64,000 nt of DNA from Novosphingopyxis baekryungensis DSM 16222 (GCF_000420305.1 NZ_ATUR01000008.1:62001-126000); one strand, 5' to 3'. Positions 34,048 through 45,298 are shown, counted from the first letter of the stretch. Notes: a model not told the origin generated them from the letters alone. Translations and numbers: made by a program.

Positions 34048-35130
34048 ATGTATAGCGAAACAGATCTGCAATCCGCCGTGGCGGCGGGGGCCATCAGTGC
34101 GGAGGCGGCGGATTCGTTTCGCGCGCATATCAGCACCGCGCGTCAGTCACCGATGGTGGATGAGGAACAGTTCCGCCTGCTGACCGGTTTTAACGATATC
34201 TTTGTGGCGATCGCGGTCGTCATCATGCTGGTGGCCGTTGGTGGCATCGGCCAGGCATTAACGCCTGTTTTCGACGGACCTCCACCCTTTGCCGGATTGT
34301 TCGTCGCTGGTGCAGCCTGGGGCCTTGCCGAGTTTTTCACCCGCAAGCGCCGCATGGCGCTGCCCAGCATCATCCTGCTGCTCGCCTTTGTCGGCGGTCT
34401 GTTTGAGGCATGGCTTGGCTTCGGTTTCATGACCGGCATTTTCGAAAGTGGTTCGGCCACGACGAACAATCTTGGCGAAGCCCTCTGGGTGGCATTGAGC
34501 GCGTTGCTGACCGGGGGCGGTGCATGGCTGCACTGGCGCCGGTTCCACGTCCCCATCACTATTACCGCCGGCGCCGCGGCGCTGGCAGGCACGGTCGCCG
34601 CCTTGATCGTCTCTGCCATTGGCGCAAACAATCAGGATCTTGGCGACATCATGCTGGCCATCGTCTTTCTTCTAGGCCTCGCCGTGTTCGCCTTCGCGAT
34701 GTGGTGGGACATGTCCGATCGGCAACGGGAATCACGGCGCAGCGATGTCGCCTTCTGGCTGCATCTGCTGGCCGCACCGATGATCGCTCACCCGCTTTTC
34801 TCGCTTCTTGGAGTCACGGATGGCGGCATGGTCGGTGTGGCGGGGGCAATCGGCGTGATCGCCGTTTATCTGCTGTTCGCCATTGTCGCTCTGGCGATCG
34901 ACCGGCGCGCCTTGCTCGTCTCGGCGCTGGCCTATGTGCTGTTTGCGCTGACCGAGCTGTTCCGCCAGTTTGGCGTGGTTGAGTTTAACGTCGCGCTGAC
35001 CGCGCTGGTCATCGGATCGGCACTGCTGACGCTCTCCGCCTTCTGGACACCGATCCGCCAGATGGTGGTGGAGAGGCTGCCTGGCACATGGCAGGCGCGG
35101 TTGCCGATCTCGGGCCTCGTGGTCGCCTGA
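34048..35130 (+). CDS. Polytopic inner-membrane protein of unknown function
   Basis: Protein of 360 residues with a soluble N-terminal segment (about 1-45, with the pattern SAVAAGAISAEAADSF) and about ten membrane helices from residue 50 on. The layout of a short helical head followed by many helices resembles DUF2157-type proteins, but I cannot assign it firmly. There are no charged transport motifs, only short loops such as TRKRRMALP and WWDMSDRQRESRRSD. GGGGAG lies 10 bases before the ATG. It ends three bases from the convergent DUF2794 gene. Confidence 0.75.
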   Translation: MYSETDLQSAVAAGAISAEAADSFRAHISTARQSPMVDEEQFRLLTGFNDIFVAIAVVIMLVAVGGIGQALTPVFDGPPPFAGLFVAGAAWGLAEFFTRKRRMALPSIILLLAFVGGLFEAWLGFGFMTGIFESGSATTNNLGEALWVALSALLTGGGAWLHWRRFHVPITITAGAAALAGTVAALIVSAIGANNQDLGDIMLAIVFLLGLAVFAFAMWWDMSDRQRESRRSDVAFWLHLLAAPMIAHPLFSLLGVTDGGMVGVAGAIGVIAVYLLFAIVALAIDRRALLVSALAYVLFALTELFRQFGVVEFNVALTALVIGSALLTLSAFWTPIRQMVVERLPGTWQARLPISGLVVA

Positions 35131-35133
35131 CCG

Positions 35134-35475
35134 TCAGTTGCCGACCAGTTTCATCAATTTACGTTCAACAGGGGCCAGCACAGGAACAAGCTCATGCCCC
35201 CGCTTCAGGACGGCGCCACCCTCACCCACCAGCGCCCACATGCCTTGGCGCTGGCGCAGGGCGGGCCGTTTCTCGATGCGATATTCCGGACGTTCGGCGG
35301 CGCGGCGGAAGCAGCTGAACACGGCGGCATCCTTGCCAAAATCGATGGCATAATCCTTCCAGTTTCCCGCTGCCACCATACGGCCATATAGATCGAGGAT
35401 GCGCATCAGCTCCACCCGGTCGAACCCGACCTGGGAGGGTTTTCCAGCCGGGGGAAAAGGCAGGATATTGCTCAT
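35134..35475 (-). CDS. DUF2794 protein
   Basis: Protein of 113 residues of an alphaproteobacterial conserved family of unknown role. Conserved parts are VGFDRVELMRILDLYGRMVA, WKDYAIDFGKDAAVFSCFRRA (split here), YRIEKRPALRQRQGMWAL and the ending VLKRGHELVPVLAPVERKLM (split here). It is cytosolic, with no membrane helix. Its ATG overlaps the stop of cysE (35475), so the two genes are coupled. Confidence 0.88.
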   Translation of the reverse strand: MSNILPFPPAGKPSQVGFDRVELMRILDLYGRMVAAGNWKDYAIDFGKDAAVFSCFRRAAERPEYRIEKRPALRQRQGMWALVGEGGAVLKRGHELVPVLAPVERKLMKLVGN

Positions 35476-36167
35476 CAGGCGCGGTCGCGCTGCTCCGCCT
35501 GATCCTGCCCATGCTCAGTCTGCTCCCGGCCAAGGCGGGCCTCCAGCGCATCGATCTTGGCCTGCATGATCTCGAGCCGCTGCATCATCGGATCGCCGCT
35601 CTGCGCACATGGCGTGCCATATGGCACGAAATCCTGCGTGTAATTTTCCGCGGCCACAAGGGTGGAACGCGCCTTCTGCCCCACCATGGTCGCGCCATCC
35701 GGCACATCGCCGGTTACCACGGCATTGGCACCGACGCGCGCACGTGCGCCGATCGTGATCGGCCCCAGAATTTGCGCGCCTGAGCCGATAATGACATCAT
35801 CTTCAATTGTGGGATGGCGCTTGCCGGGCTCGCCATTGGTCGGGTTGGTCCCGCCCAGCGTCACGCATTGGTAGATGGTGACATTGTCGCCGATTTCCGC
35901 GGTTTCCCCGATCACGGTAAAACCATGATCCAGAAAGAAATGCCGCCCGATCCTGGCGCCGGGATGAATGTCGATCGCCGTCAGCATGCGCGAAATATGG
36001 TTGACCAGCCGCGCGAGGAAATAGAGCTCGCCCATGAACAGCCAGTGCGCGATGCGATGGAATCCCAGCGCCCACACGCCAGGATAGGTCAGAATTTCCC
36101 ACCGTGAACGCGGCGCGGGATCGCGCTCCTTGATCGATTCCAGATAGGCTATGAGGTCCCGAAGCAT
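35475..36167 (-). CDS. cysE: Serine O-acetyltransferase
   Basis: Acetylates serine with acetyl-CoA to O-acetylserine, the first step of cysteine synthesis. It has 230 residues, the short EpsC-like form with a reduced N-terminal domain. The left-handed beta-helix shows hexapeptide repeats from [17 protein letters not shown] to [16 protein letters not shown], and the catalytic His and Asp lie in [19 protein letters not shown]. The C-terminal tail (after about 180) is longer than in E. coli and helical. It is coupled to DUF2794 downstream and divergent from oxyR. Confidence 0.95.
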   Translation of the reverse strand: MLRDLIAYLESIKERDPAPRSRWEILTYPGVWALGFHRIAHWLFMGELYFLARLVNHISRMLTAIDIHPGARIGRHFFLDHGFTVIGETAEIGDNVTIYQCVTLGGTNPTNGEPGKRHPTIEDDVIIGSGAQILGPITIGARARVGANAVVTGDVPDGATMVGQKARSTLVAAENYTQDFVPYGTPCAQSGDPMMQRLEIMQAKIDALEARLGREQTEHGQDQAEQRDRA

Positions 36168-36323
36168 GGGCGCGCTCCTTGTAGTTCAAGGTGCAAGATA
36201 GGAAAGCGGGCACGGCTTGACCAGTGCCGCCTTGTGCAGTTGCAGCAGAGCATGGATCCGGCCGGCGCTGGACTTATCGAGTTTTCCGCTTATTTTGGCG
36301 GAAATAATCGACAGGACCCAGAT

Positions 36324-37253
36324 TTGAGCAACTATCTCCCCACGCTGAAACAGCTGCAATATCTCGCCGCGCTGAAGGAGCATGGCCATTTCGGCCGCGC
36401 AGCGGAAAGCTGTTTCGTGACGCAGTCGACATTATCGGCCGGGCTGCGCGAGCTGGAGTCGCTGCTGGGCGTGACGCTGGTGGAGCGCACGCGGCGGGTG
36501 GTGCGGTTCACTCCGCTGGGCGATGCCATCGTGGCCAAGGCCCATCAGGTGCTGCGCGGCGCGGAAGAGCTCAGCGACATGGCCAAGTCTGCCGGACAAC
36601 CGCTCAGCGGCGATCTGCGGATGAGCGTGATCCCCACCATCGCGCCGTTCCTGCTGCCGCGCCTGCTGCCCGATCTGCGGCGCAACCATGCCGATTTGAA
36701 GCTGTATCTGCGCGAAGAAACCAGCTCAGACGCGTGTGAGGCGCTGCACCATGGGCAGGTGGATTGCGTGCTGCTCGCCTTGCCCTACCCCTGCGGCGAC
36801 AGCGAGCATGAACCGCTGTTCGAGGACCGGCTGTTCGTGGCCTTTCCCAAGGATGATCCACGCGAATTGCCGGCCTATATTCCGCCCAATTTCATCGACG
36901 AGACCCGGCTGCTGCTGCTTACCGACGGGCATTGCCTGAAGGATCATGCGCTGGCCGCCTGCAACCGCCCGGAACTGCGTGCCTCGGCCACGATGATGGG
37001 CACCTCGCTGCACACGCTGGTGCAGATGGTGGACAATGGCCTCGGGCTGACATTGCTGCCCGAAATGGCGATCCGCGCCGGCTTGCTGCACGGTACGCAG
37101 GTGGAGGCGCGCCCGCTGAAAGCCAGGAACGCATCCCGCCAGATCGCGCTGCTATGGCGCAAGGCTTCTCCGCGCGAGGAGGAGTTTCGCCTGCTGGCGC
37201 GCGAGCTTCGTGGGCTCTACGCGGCCGAACTGGGCGCCAAGCTCGACGAATAG
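36324..37253 (+). CDS. oxyR: Hydrogen peroxide sensor OxyR
   Basis: LysR-family regulator of 309 residues. The N-terminal winged HTH covers PTLKQLQYLAALKEHGHFGR and on. The redox Cys pair that defines OxyR is present: Cys204 and Cys213 in DGHCLKDHALAAC, with the same nine-residue spacing as Cys199/Cys208 of E. coli OxyR. I chose TTG 36324 as start because it gives the normal N-terminus (MSNYLPTLKQ) with CAGGA upstream. The 156-base gap to the divergent cysE should hold both promoters. Peroxide control of cysE is possible but not shown. Confidence 0.93.
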   Translation: MSNYLPTLKQLQYLAALKEHGHFGRAAESCFVTQSTLSAGLRELESLLGVTLVERTRRVVRFTPLGDAIVAKAHQVLRGAEELSDMAKSAGQPLSGDLRMSVIPTIAPFLLPRLLPDLRRNHADLKLYLREETSSDACEALHHGQVDCVLLALPYPCGDSEHEPLFEDRLFVAFPKDDPRELPAYIPPNFIDETRLLLLTDGHCLKDHALAACNRPELRASATMMGTSLHTLVQMVDNGLGLTLLPEMAIRAGLLHGTQVEARPLKARNASRQIALLWRKASPREEEFRLLARELRGLYAAELGAKLDE

Positions 37254-37371
37254 CGCGGCGAAAGCGCCCAGCCGCCGCCATATCGCTTGGGTTCATCAAC
37301 GCTTTGCGATAGCGATGCGCAGTCATTTCAGCCCCCGGACGGGGCCCGCGCATTCGGGAGTATCGAGCGTC

Positions 37372-38208
37372 ATGAAAAGCATTTTTATCGGGGCCGCGCT
37401 GTCCACCATCCTCGCCTGGCCGCTGGCTGCGCAGAATGTCGAGCCGCTTCCCCCGCAGGGTCAGCCAACGCATCCGCCGGCGTCCACCGGCCAGGCCGCG
37501 CAGACCACCACGCCGCCTCTGCCGGGCCAGGCCGCACCGCGCCCCTATCCCGCGCCAACCCCGTCGCAGACATCTGCGCTGCCGGCCCAGTCCGGAACGG
37601 CGCAGCCGGCGCCCGCGCAGCTGCCCTATGAGCAGCCCGCCGACAACGGCCAGATCAGCTCTCCTTCCGCACAGGCAACAAATGCGCCGGCCACACCGTC
37701 GGCCCCGGCCTATAAGCCCAGCGACTTCACGACGGTGGTCGATCTGATTCAGCAGTCGCCCGCGCATACCCGCCTCGCCGAATTGCTGGGCGATGGCATG
37801 ATGGTCGGCGCGCTGGAGGAGCTTGGCCCCTTCACCATCTTTGCGCCCAGCAACAGCGCCTTCATGGCCATGGATCAGGCCGAGCTGGTCAGCCTGCTCG
37901 AGACCGAGAACAAGGCCACGCTCGACCGCCTGCTGAAATATCATGTGGTGAAGGGCTATCTCGCCTCATCCGAGCTGGTCAAGCAGCTGAAGGCCAATGG
38001 CGGGCGCGGCAGCCTGCCCACCTTGTCCGGCCAGACGCTGGTTGCCGGCCTGTCGCCCGAGGGCAAGGTGACGCTGACCGATCCGGAAGGGCATGTCGCC
38101 ACCATTACCGCTTATGATCAGCCCGCGTTCAACGGTCTGGTGCATGTAACCGACACGGTCATGATCCCAGCCGAGCCCGACACAGGCAAGAAAAAGCGCC
38201 GCCGCTAA
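37372..38208 (+). CDS. Secreted fasciclin-domain protein
   Basis: Exported protein of 278 residues. A signal peptide (ending near LAAQ, residue 20) is followed by a disordered Pro/Ala/Gln-rich stretch (about 25-120). A single FAS1 domain follows (about 122-267) with the H1 motif GPFTIFAPSNSAFMAM, the core YHVVKGYL and the H2 motif NGLVHVTDTVMIP. FAS1 domains mediate adhesion or protein contacts at surfaces. The very basic tail GKKKRRR is unusual. It is convergent with the acyltransferase gene. Confidence 0.92.
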   Translation: MKSIFIGAALSTILAWPLAAQNVEPLPPQGQPTHPPASTGQAAQTTTPPLPGQAAPRPYPAPTPSQTSALPAQSGTAQPAPAQLPYEQPADNGQISSPSAQATNAPATPSAPAYKPSDFTTVVDLIQQSPAHTRLAELLGDGMMVGALEELGPFTIFAPSNSAFMAMDQAELVSLLETENKATLDRLLKYHVVKGYLASSELVKQLKANGGRGSLPTLSGQTLVAGLSPEGKVTLTDPEGHVATITAYDQPAFNGLVHVTDTVMIPAEPDTGKKKRRR

Positions 38209-38214
38209 GCCCTA

Positions 38215-39390
38215 TCAGCCCGGCTTGTCCGCCAGCACACCGCGGCGGGCCGGGGTCTCGAATGGAATGCCGTTGAACAGCCACAGCGCGACGGCGCTTC
38301 GGCTGATCAACTGGTGCATGGCAAAACTGAGCGCCAGCGCCGCTGCCGACACGCCGATCCAGCCGATCAGCGGCGGCACGGCATTGGCAACGCTGAGCAG
38401 CGTGAGCGCCAGAATGATCGGATGATGAAACAGGTAGACGGTGAAAGACGCGTCCACCCATTTGCGGACAAAGGGCGAGGGTCTGGCCGCCCATCTCGTC
38501 AGCAGCGCGAACAGGCTGGACACAAGACAGAGCGCGGCAATGCCGGACAGGACTTCCAGAGATGCCGTGGCCACGCGGCTATCGGACCCCTCCAGCATGG
38601 CATAGCCGATCAGCGCCGCCACGCCGATGGCGAGGTTGATCGGCTGAAACCGTTCCAGCGACGCGCGCACATCGGCTGAACGCTGGCACAATATACCGGC
38701 AACGAACCAAGGCAGATTGCCCAACAGTTCCTCGACATGAATGAAGCCCATCGCGAACACCGGCTGCGCGCCGAACAACAGGGCATATAGATGCATGCCC
38801 ACCAGCCACAGCCCCGCCAGCAGGCCCAGGATCGGCCAGATCAGCGGCAGGGCCAGAAACCGCTGCATCGCCCGGCTGTCGATCAGCCTGCACAAGGTCG
38901 GCCAGCTGAGCGCCAGCAACACGCACAGCATCATCATGCACGGCAGGAACCAAAGATAGTCGAGCGGGTGCGGCCAGGGCAGCGTAAAGATCTGCCAGCC
39001 TATGACATGCCCGTTCTGTGCGTATGCTAGCATGGCCCGCTGTAGCGGCAGGAGCAGCAGGCCAGCGGTGAGCAGCGGCAGGCCGAGGCGCGTAAGGCGT
39101 GCCTGCAGCCAAAGGCCGCGCGCGCGGCGCGCCAGCAGGAATGCCGAAAAGAAACCGGCGATCAGGAAGAACCCCGGCATGCGAAAGCTTTGGGTGACGA
39201 AGGCCACCATGCCGAGAAAGGCGGAGGTCTGGCCCGAATGCACCAGCCAGTGCCCGCTGGGCACATAAGCGAGCGCAGCATGAAAGGGGATGCCCAGCAG
39301 CATGAACAGCGCGCGCGCGGCATCGAAATGATGGAGCCGGTCTTTCGAGGCGGAGACGGTGGCCAGCTTGGTTTCCTCTGGGACAAACAT
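38215..39390 (-). CDS. Acyltransferase-3 family membrane protein (MdoC/OpgC-like)
   Basis: Inner-membrane protein of 391 residues with about ten helices and the acyltransferase-3 layout. The N-terminal HHFDAARALFMLLGIPFHAAL holds the conserved Arg and His, and later blocks are RMPGFFLIAGFFSAFLLARR and FTVYLFHHPIILALTLLS. Members move acyl or succinyl groups onto periplasmic glucans or other polysaccharides; the arrangement is closest to MdoC/OpgC-like proteins. The target here is unknown. I chose the ATG at 39390; MRDRSES at 39411 is an alternative, and the open frame beyond that is not coding. Confidence 0.88.
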   Translation of the reverse strand: MFVPEETKLATVSASKDRLHHFDAARALFMLLGIPFHAALAYVPSGHWLVHSGQTSAFLGMVAFVTQSFRMPGFFLIAGFFSAFLLARRARGLWLQARLTRLGLPLLTAGLLLLPLQRAMLAYAQNGHVIGWQIFTLPWPHPLDYLWFLPCMMMLCVLLALSWPTLCRLIDSRAMQRFLALPLIWPILGLLAGLWLVGMHLYALLFGAQPVFAMGFIHVEELLGNLPWFVAGILCQRSADVRASLERFQPINLAIGVAALIGYAMLEGSDSRVATASLEVLSGIAALCLVSSLFALLTRWAARPSPFVRKWVDASFTVYLFHHPIILALTLLSVANAVPPLIGWIGVSAAALALSFAMHQLISRSAVALWLFNGIPFETPARRGVLADKPG

Positions 39391-39543
39391 GCTTTCAGAT
39401 CTGTCCCGCATAGCGCGATAGCTTTTCGATCCGTTTAAACGGCACGACGTGAAACGACATAAGGCAGCAAAAAGCTGCATCACGCCGATCCGGCAGATGC
39501 CCGTCCGGAAGAGATCGCACCGCCTGAACCCGCTTAGCGCATG

Positions 39544-39572
39544 AAAAAAGGGGCACCCGGATGGATGCCCCT
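39544..39572 (-). terminator. Intrinsic terminator of groESL
   Basis: On the minus strand AGGGGCATCC pairs with GGGTGCCCCT (one wobble) around ATCC, followed by six Ts. It lies about 30 bases beyond the groEL stop. Confidence 0.9.
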
Positions 39573-39601
39573 CTCTCTGTTTGAAACGGTGGTGACCGGA
39601 C

Positions 39602-41284
<1,683 letters not shown>

Positions 41285-41304
41285 TTATAAAAAGCGCCTG
41301 TCGC

Positions 41305-41592
41305 TCAGCCGATGATGCCGAGGATGTCGCTTTCCTTCATGATGATCAGATCTTCCCCGTTCACCTTAACCTCGGTGCCCGACCATTTGCCGAACAGGAT
41401 CTTGTCACCGGACTTTACGTCGAGCGGCGTGACGGTGCCGTTATCGGCGCGAACACCGGTGCCGATGGCGACGACTTCGCCTTCCTGCGGCTTTTCCTGA
41501 ACGCTATCGGGAATGATAATCCCGCCGGCGGTTTTCTGTTCGGCTTCGACGCGGCGTACGAGCACGCGGTCGTGGAGCGGACGAAAGTTCAT
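41305..41592 (-). CDS. groS: Co-chaperonin GroES (Hsp10)
   Basis: Heptameric lid of GroEL, 95 residues. The start [18 protein letters not shown] is family-typical, the mobile loop is [20 protein letters not shown], and the end is [14 protein letters not shown]. It is the first gene of groES-groEL, with a CIRCE element about 90 bases upstream, so HrcA repression is expected. Confidence 0.98.
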   Translation of the reverse strand: MNFRPLHDRVLVRRVEAEQKTAGGIIIPDSVQEKPQEGEVVAIGTGVRADNGTVTPLDVKSGDKILFGKWSGTEVKVNGEDLIIMKESDILGIIG

Positions 41593-41678
41593 AAATTGTC
41601 CCTTTCCTTAAGGTTTCTGATCATGTGCGGTTCTGCCCTACCAATGGATGGCCACAGGCATTCGTTGCAAAATTTCTG

Positions 41679-41705
41679 TTAGCACTCTCGACTGGTGAGT
41701 GCCAA
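41679..41705 (-). promoter_or_regulatory. CIRCE operator (HrcA binding site)
   Basis: TTAGCACTC, nine bases, GAGTGCCAA: 17 of 18 arm positions match the consensus TTAGCACTC-N9-GAGTGCTAA. It lies 87 bases upstream of groES and predicts heat-shock control through HrcA. Confidence 0.95.
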
Positions 41706-41865
41706 CGCAGCGGGATATGGCCGGTTTTGATGACAGATCAAGGGCGATGGTGAGGTATTTTTTGCGGCGCAATCACTGCAAAATGCAGGCTAGCGGACAC
41801 GTCAGGGATAGGAACAACGCCCCGCTAATTGAAAGGCCGATCCCAAACGCTTGCGAACATCGGTC

Positions 41866-41889
41866 TTTCCGGCCTTCGCCGGGATGACG
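41866..41889. repeat. Short dispersed palindromic repeat
   Basis: CCGGCCTTCGCCGGGATGACG with its CCGGC/GCCGG core matches a motif (CGTCATCCCGGCGAAGGCCGG) that I know as a frequent intergenic repeat in sphingomonad-like genomes. It may act as a 3' hairpin for the his operon. Confidence 0.5.
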
Positions 41890-41910
41890 CGCGCCGGGCA
41901 GCGCTTTCGG

Positions 41911-42678
41911 TTACGCAGAGCGCGCCGGAAGCCCTGCCGCCCGCAACGCGGCATGCGCCTCGCCGATCGTGGCTTCGCCGAAATGGAAGATGGAGGCGGC
42001 CAGCACGGCGCTGGCACGGCCCTTGGTCACGCCCTCCACCAGATGATCGAGTGAGCCCACGCCGCCACTGGCAATCACCGGCACGGACACTGCGTCCGCC
42101 ATGGCGCTGGTCAGCGCCAGATCAAAGCCTTCACGGGTGCCGTCGCGGTCCATCGATGTAATCAGCAATTCGCCAGCACCCAGATCGACCAGCCGCCGCG
42201 CATGTTCCAGCGCATCGATGCCGGTGGCCTTGCGCCCGCCATGGGTGAAAATTTCCCAGCCGTCGCCATCCTCGCGTCGCCGCGCATCGATTGAGGCAAC
42301 CACGCACTGGCTGCCGAAGCGTGCGGCGATATCGCTCACCACTTCGGGCCGTGAGACGGCGGCGCTGTTCACCGCCACCTTGTCCGCGCCCGCCATCAGC
42401 AGCGCGCGCGCATCGTCTGCCGTGCGGATACCACCGCCCACGGTCACCGGCATGAAGCAGACCTCTGCCGTGCGCCGCACCACGTCGACGATGGTTTCGC
42501 GGCCTTCATGGCTGGCGCCGATATCCAGAAAGCACAGCTCGTCCGCGCCTGCCGCGTCATAGGCGCGCGCCTGCTCGACCGGGTCACCGGCATCGACCAA
42601 ATCCACGAAATTGACGCCCTTGACCACGCGGCCATCGGCCACGTCGAGACAGGGAATGACCCGAATGCGAACGGTCAA
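41911..42678 (-). CDS. hisF: Imidazole glycerol phosphate synthase cyclase subunit
   Basis: With HisH, converts PRFAR to imidazole glycerol phosphate and AICAR in histidine synthesis. Protein of 255 residues, a TIM barrel. The two catalytic Asp are in [20 protein letters not shown] and in [17 protein letters not shown]. Phosphate sites are [17 protein letters not shown] and [12 protein letters not shown]. Its start overlaps the hisA stop by 4 bases. It is the last his gene here; hisE is not found downstream. Confidence 0.97.
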   Translation of the reverse strand: MTVRIRVIPCLDVADGRVVKGVNFVDLVDAGDPVEQARAYDAAGADELCFLDIGASHEGRETIVDVVRRTAEVCFMPVTVGGGIRTADDARALLMAGADKVAVNSAAVSRPEVVSDIAARFGSQCVVASIDARRREDGDGWEIFTHGGRKATGIDALEHARRLVDLGAGELLITSMDRDGTREGFDLALTSAMADAVSVPVIASGGVGSLDHLVEGVTKGRASAVLAASIFHFGEATIGEAHAALRAAGLPARSA

Positions 42679-43403
42679 GCGCCTGCCCCCAGCGCGATCG
42701 CCGTCGCCAGATCCAGCGTGCCGTCATAGATGGCCCGTCCGGTGATCACGCCCTCGATTCCCTGATCGGCCTGCAGCGCGAGCATGCGGATATCGGCAAT
42801 ACCCTTCACCCCGCCGCTGGCGATCACCGGGATATCGACCGAGCGCGCCAGATCGACCGTCGCCTCGATATTGCAGCCCTTCATCATGCCGTCGCGGCCC
42901 ACATCGGTGAACAGCAAGGCCGCAACCCCGGCATCCTCGAACCGGCGGGCCAGATCGACCACCGTTATATCGCTCTTTTCTGCCCAGCCGTCGGTCGCCA
43001 CCATGCCATCGCGCGCATCGACCGCCACGACAATGCCGCCTTCCCAGTCCCGCGCGGCAGCCTTGACGAACTCCGGATCCTTCAGCGCCGCCGTACCGAT
43101 CACCAGCCGCGATACCCCGAGTGCGAACCAACGGTCCACCGCCGCCCGGTTGCGAATGCCGCCACCCAGCTGCACATGGCCGGGGAATGCCGCGACGATG
43201 GCCTCCACCGCGGCAGCATTGCGCGCTTCCCCCGCAAAAGCTCCGTCCAAGTCCACGACGTGCAGATATTGCGCACCCAGTTCGGCAAAGCGCAGCGCCT
43301 GTGCAGGCGGATCGTCGGCATAGACGGTGGCGCGGTCCATATCGCCTTCGGCCAGACGGACCACTTCGCCGCCCTTCAGATCGATCGCGGGAAAAATGAT
43401 CAT
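42675..43403 (-). CDS. hisA: ProFAR isomerase
   Basis: Isomerises ProFAR to PRFAR, the step before HisF/HisH. Protein of 242 residues, a TIM barrel. The catalytic Asp are in [19 protein letters not shown] and in [13 protein letters not shown], and the phosphate sites are [13 protein letters not shown] and [13 protein letters not shown] chose ATG 43403 (MIIFPAID) because GGAG lies 8 bases upstream; a Met three codons earlier is possible. It overlaps hisH by 4 bases (ATGA). Confidence 0.96.
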   Translation of the reverse strand: MIIFPAIDLKGGEVVRLAEGDMDRATVYADDPPAQALRFAELGAQYLHVVDLDGAFAGEARNAAAVEAIVAAFPGHVQLGGGIRNRAAVDRWFALGVSRLVIGTAALKDPEFVKAAARDWEGGIVVAVDARDGMVATDGWAEKSDITVVDLARRFEDAGVAALLFTDVGRDGMMKGCNIEATVDLARSVDIPVIASGGVKGIADIRMLALQADQGIEGVITGRAIYDGTLDLATAIALGAGA

Positions 43404-44020
43404 GGTTTCCACTCCAGAAAGCGTTTCATGAGCGCGATGCCATAGCCCTGGCTCTTTTCAGGGTGGAACTGCACGCCCAGCATATTGCCGCGCGCCACCG
43501 CCGCAACCACAGGGCCGCCATGATCCGTCACCGCCAGCACATCCGCCTGATTGCTGGGTTCAAACGCGTAGCTGTGCAGGAAATAGGCCTCACCAGGCTG
43601 CACCACATCATGCGCTCTATCCAGCGTCACCGCGTTCCAGCCCATATGCGGCACCCGCACTTCGCGCAGTTTCGGATCGAGCGCGCTCACCGTGCCGCCG
43701 ATCCAGCCGAGCCCGTGATGCTTGCCATGCTCCAGCCCCACGCCTGCCATCATCTGCATGCCCACACAGATGCCCAGGAACGGCACACCGTCCCGCCGCA
43801 CCCGGTCGTTCAGCGCCGCGACCATGCCGTCGATCCCGAACAGCGCCGCACGGCAATGGGCAAACGCCCCCACGCCCGGCAGCACGATCCGGTCCGCCGC
43901 GGCCACCACCGCCGGATCGCTGGTCACCGCCACATCATCTGCGCCCGCCGCCTTCAGCGCATTGTGCACCGAATGCAGATTGCCTGCGCCAAAATCGATC
44001 AGGGCTGTCCTGCTTGCCAT
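43400..44020 (-). CDS. hisH: Imidazole glycerol phosphate synthase glutamine amidotransferase subunit
   Basis: Supplies ammonia to HisF from glutamine. Protein of 206 residues. The class I glutaminase triad is visible: Cys in FLGICVGMQMM, and His and Glu in GVQFHPEKSQGYG. The start MASRTALIDFGAGNLHSVHN is family-typical. It is separated from hisB by 97 bases that contain a tandem repeat and overlaps hisA downstream. Confidence 0.97.
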   Translation of the reverse strand: MASRTALIDFGAGNLHSVHNALKAAGADDVAVTSDPAVVAAADRIVLPGVGAFAHCRAALFGIDGMVAALNDRVRRDGVPFLGICVGMQMMAGVGLEHGKHHGLGWIGGTVSALDPKLREVRVPHMGWNAVTLDRAHDVVQPGEAYFLHSYAFEPSNQADVLAVTDHGGPVVAAVARGNMLGVQFHPEKSQGYGIALMKRFLEWKP

Positions 44021-44046
44021 ATGTCCGGTTCGTCCTGCGCCTGTTC

Positions 44047-44088
44047 GCCTGAGCTTGATGGCCTAAGTCTGATGACCTGAGTCTGATG
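44047..44088. repeat. Three-unit 14-bp tandem repeat between hisB and hisH
   Basis: Units are GCCTGAGCTTGATG, GCCTAAGTCTGATG and ACCTGAGTCTGATG, adjacent and in the same direction. They lie in the leader just upstream of hisH inside the his operon. Function is unknown. Confidence 0.8.
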
Positions 44089-44117
44089 AGAAGCGCCTGC
44101 TCAAAGGCGCCCGGGGA

Positions 44118-44711
44118 TCATCCGCCCAGCTGCCCCTTGGTGCTGGGTATCGCATCGCCCTTGCGCGGGTCCAGCTCCACCGCCTGCCGGATCGCGCGGG
44201 CAAAACCCTTGAACAGGCTCTCACAGATATGGTGGTTGTTCTTGCCGTAAAGCAGCTCGATATGCAGCGTGATCCCGGCTGCATCGGCCACCGAATGGAA
44301 CCAGTGTTCGATCAGCTCGGTATCCAGCTCGCCCAGTTTTTCCTGCGTGAAGCCGGCTTTCCAGACCAGCCAGCTGCGGCCCGAAATGTCGAGCGCCACG
44401 CGGCTCAGCGTTTCGTCCATCGGCGAATAGGCCTGGCCGTAACGGTGGATGCCCGCCTTGTCGCCCAGCGCCTCCAGCAGTGCCTGCCCCAGCGCAATGG
44501 CGCTGTCTTCCGCCGTATGATGCTGATCGACATGCAGATCGCCGTCCACCTTCAGCTCCAGATCGATGAGCGAGTGACGGGCGAACTGCTCGATCATGTG
44601 ATCGAGAAAGCCGATCCCGGTCGACACGTCATATTGCCCGGTCCCGTCCAGATTCAAATGGACGCGGATTGCGGTTTCCTTGGTCGAGCGGTCGATGGTT
44701 CCTGTGCGCAT
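44118..44711 (-). CDS. hisB: Imidazoleglycerol-phosphate dehydratase
   Basis: Mn-dependent dehydratase of 197 residues, monofunctional (no phosphatase domain). The metal-binding His pairs are visible: [31 protein letters not shown] and [16 protein letters not shown] with [11 protein letters not shown]. It is the first gene of hisB-hisH-hisA-hisF and divergent from sspB. No attenuator with His codons is seen upstream. Confidence 0.97.
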   Translation of the reverse strand: MRTGTIDRSTKETAIRVHLNLDGTGQYDVSTGIGFLDHMIEQFARHSLIDLELKVDGDLHVDQHHTAEDSAIALGQALLEALGDKAGIHRYGQAYSPMDETLSRVALDISGRSWLVWKAGFTQEKLGELDTELIEHWFHSVADAAGITLHIELLYGKNNHHICESLFKGFARAIRQAVELDPRKGDAIPSTKGQLGG

Positions 44712-44821
44712 GGGCCGGATATACGCCCCCGCCCGCGCTTTGAAAGCCCCCGCCCGGTCTTATCGCGGCAAAACTCTTAACCGCCTGGATTCAATAGGCG
44801 CTTCGGTCCACGAGTCCGCGC

Positions 44822-45298
44822 ATGAGTGATGATATGCCAGACAGCCTGATTCCCTATGACGAAATCGTGCAGGAAGCCCTGCGCGCCGTGGTGGGCCGCG
44901 TCCTGACCGAAGTCGAGGCGGGCGGTCTGCCCGGCGAACATCATTTCTACATCACCTTCAAGACGCACGCTAAGGGCGTCTCCATCCCCACCCATCTCAT
45001 CGAACGGTTCCCCGATGAGATGACGATCGTGATCCAGCATAAATATTGGGATTTGAAGGTGGGCGACAGCCATTTCGAGGTGGGCCTGAGCTTCAACCAG
45101 ATCCCCAGCCATCTCATCATCCCCTTCTCCGCCATCACCGCCTTTGTCGACCCGGCGGTCGATTTCGCCCTGCAGTTCCAGGTCGACGGCGAACTCACCG
45201 CGATGGACCATGAGGACGCTGCCGAGAATGACGGCCCGACGATCGAGCAGGAAGACGGCAGCAATGTTGTCAATGTGGACTTCGGCAAGAAAAAGTAA
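44822..45298 (+). CDS. sspB: SspB-like ClpXP adaptor
   Basis: Delivers ssrA-tagged proteins to ClpXP. Protein of 158 residues of the alphaproteobacterial SspB type. The tag-binding core spans HFYITFKTHAKGVSIPTHLI through PSHLIIPFSAITAFVDP. A variable acidic linker follows, and the C-terminal ClpX-binding tail (NVVNVDFGKKK) is conserved in pattern. It is cytosolic, and its own promoter must lie in the 110-base gap to hisB. Confidence 0.93.
   Translation: MSDDMPDSLIPYDEIVQEALRAVVGRVLTEVEAGGLPGEHHFYITFKTHAKGVSIPTHLIERFPDEMTIVIQHKYWDLKVGDSHFEVGLSFNQIPSHLIIPFSAITAFVDPAVDFALQFQVDGELTAMDHEDAAENDGPTIEQEDGSNVVNVDFGKKK

Larger units (their letters stand above)
41593..41910. other. Intergenic region upstream of groES, downstream of hisF
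   Basis: About 318 bases without a gene. It holds the groESL promoter, the CIRCE operator (41679-41705) and, near hisF, a short palindromic repeat (41866-41889). No further structure is evident. Confidence 0.6.

Noticed and set aside
44047-44088. CRISPR array
   Set aside because: The units are 14 bases long and directly adjacent with no spacers; no cas genes are in the window.
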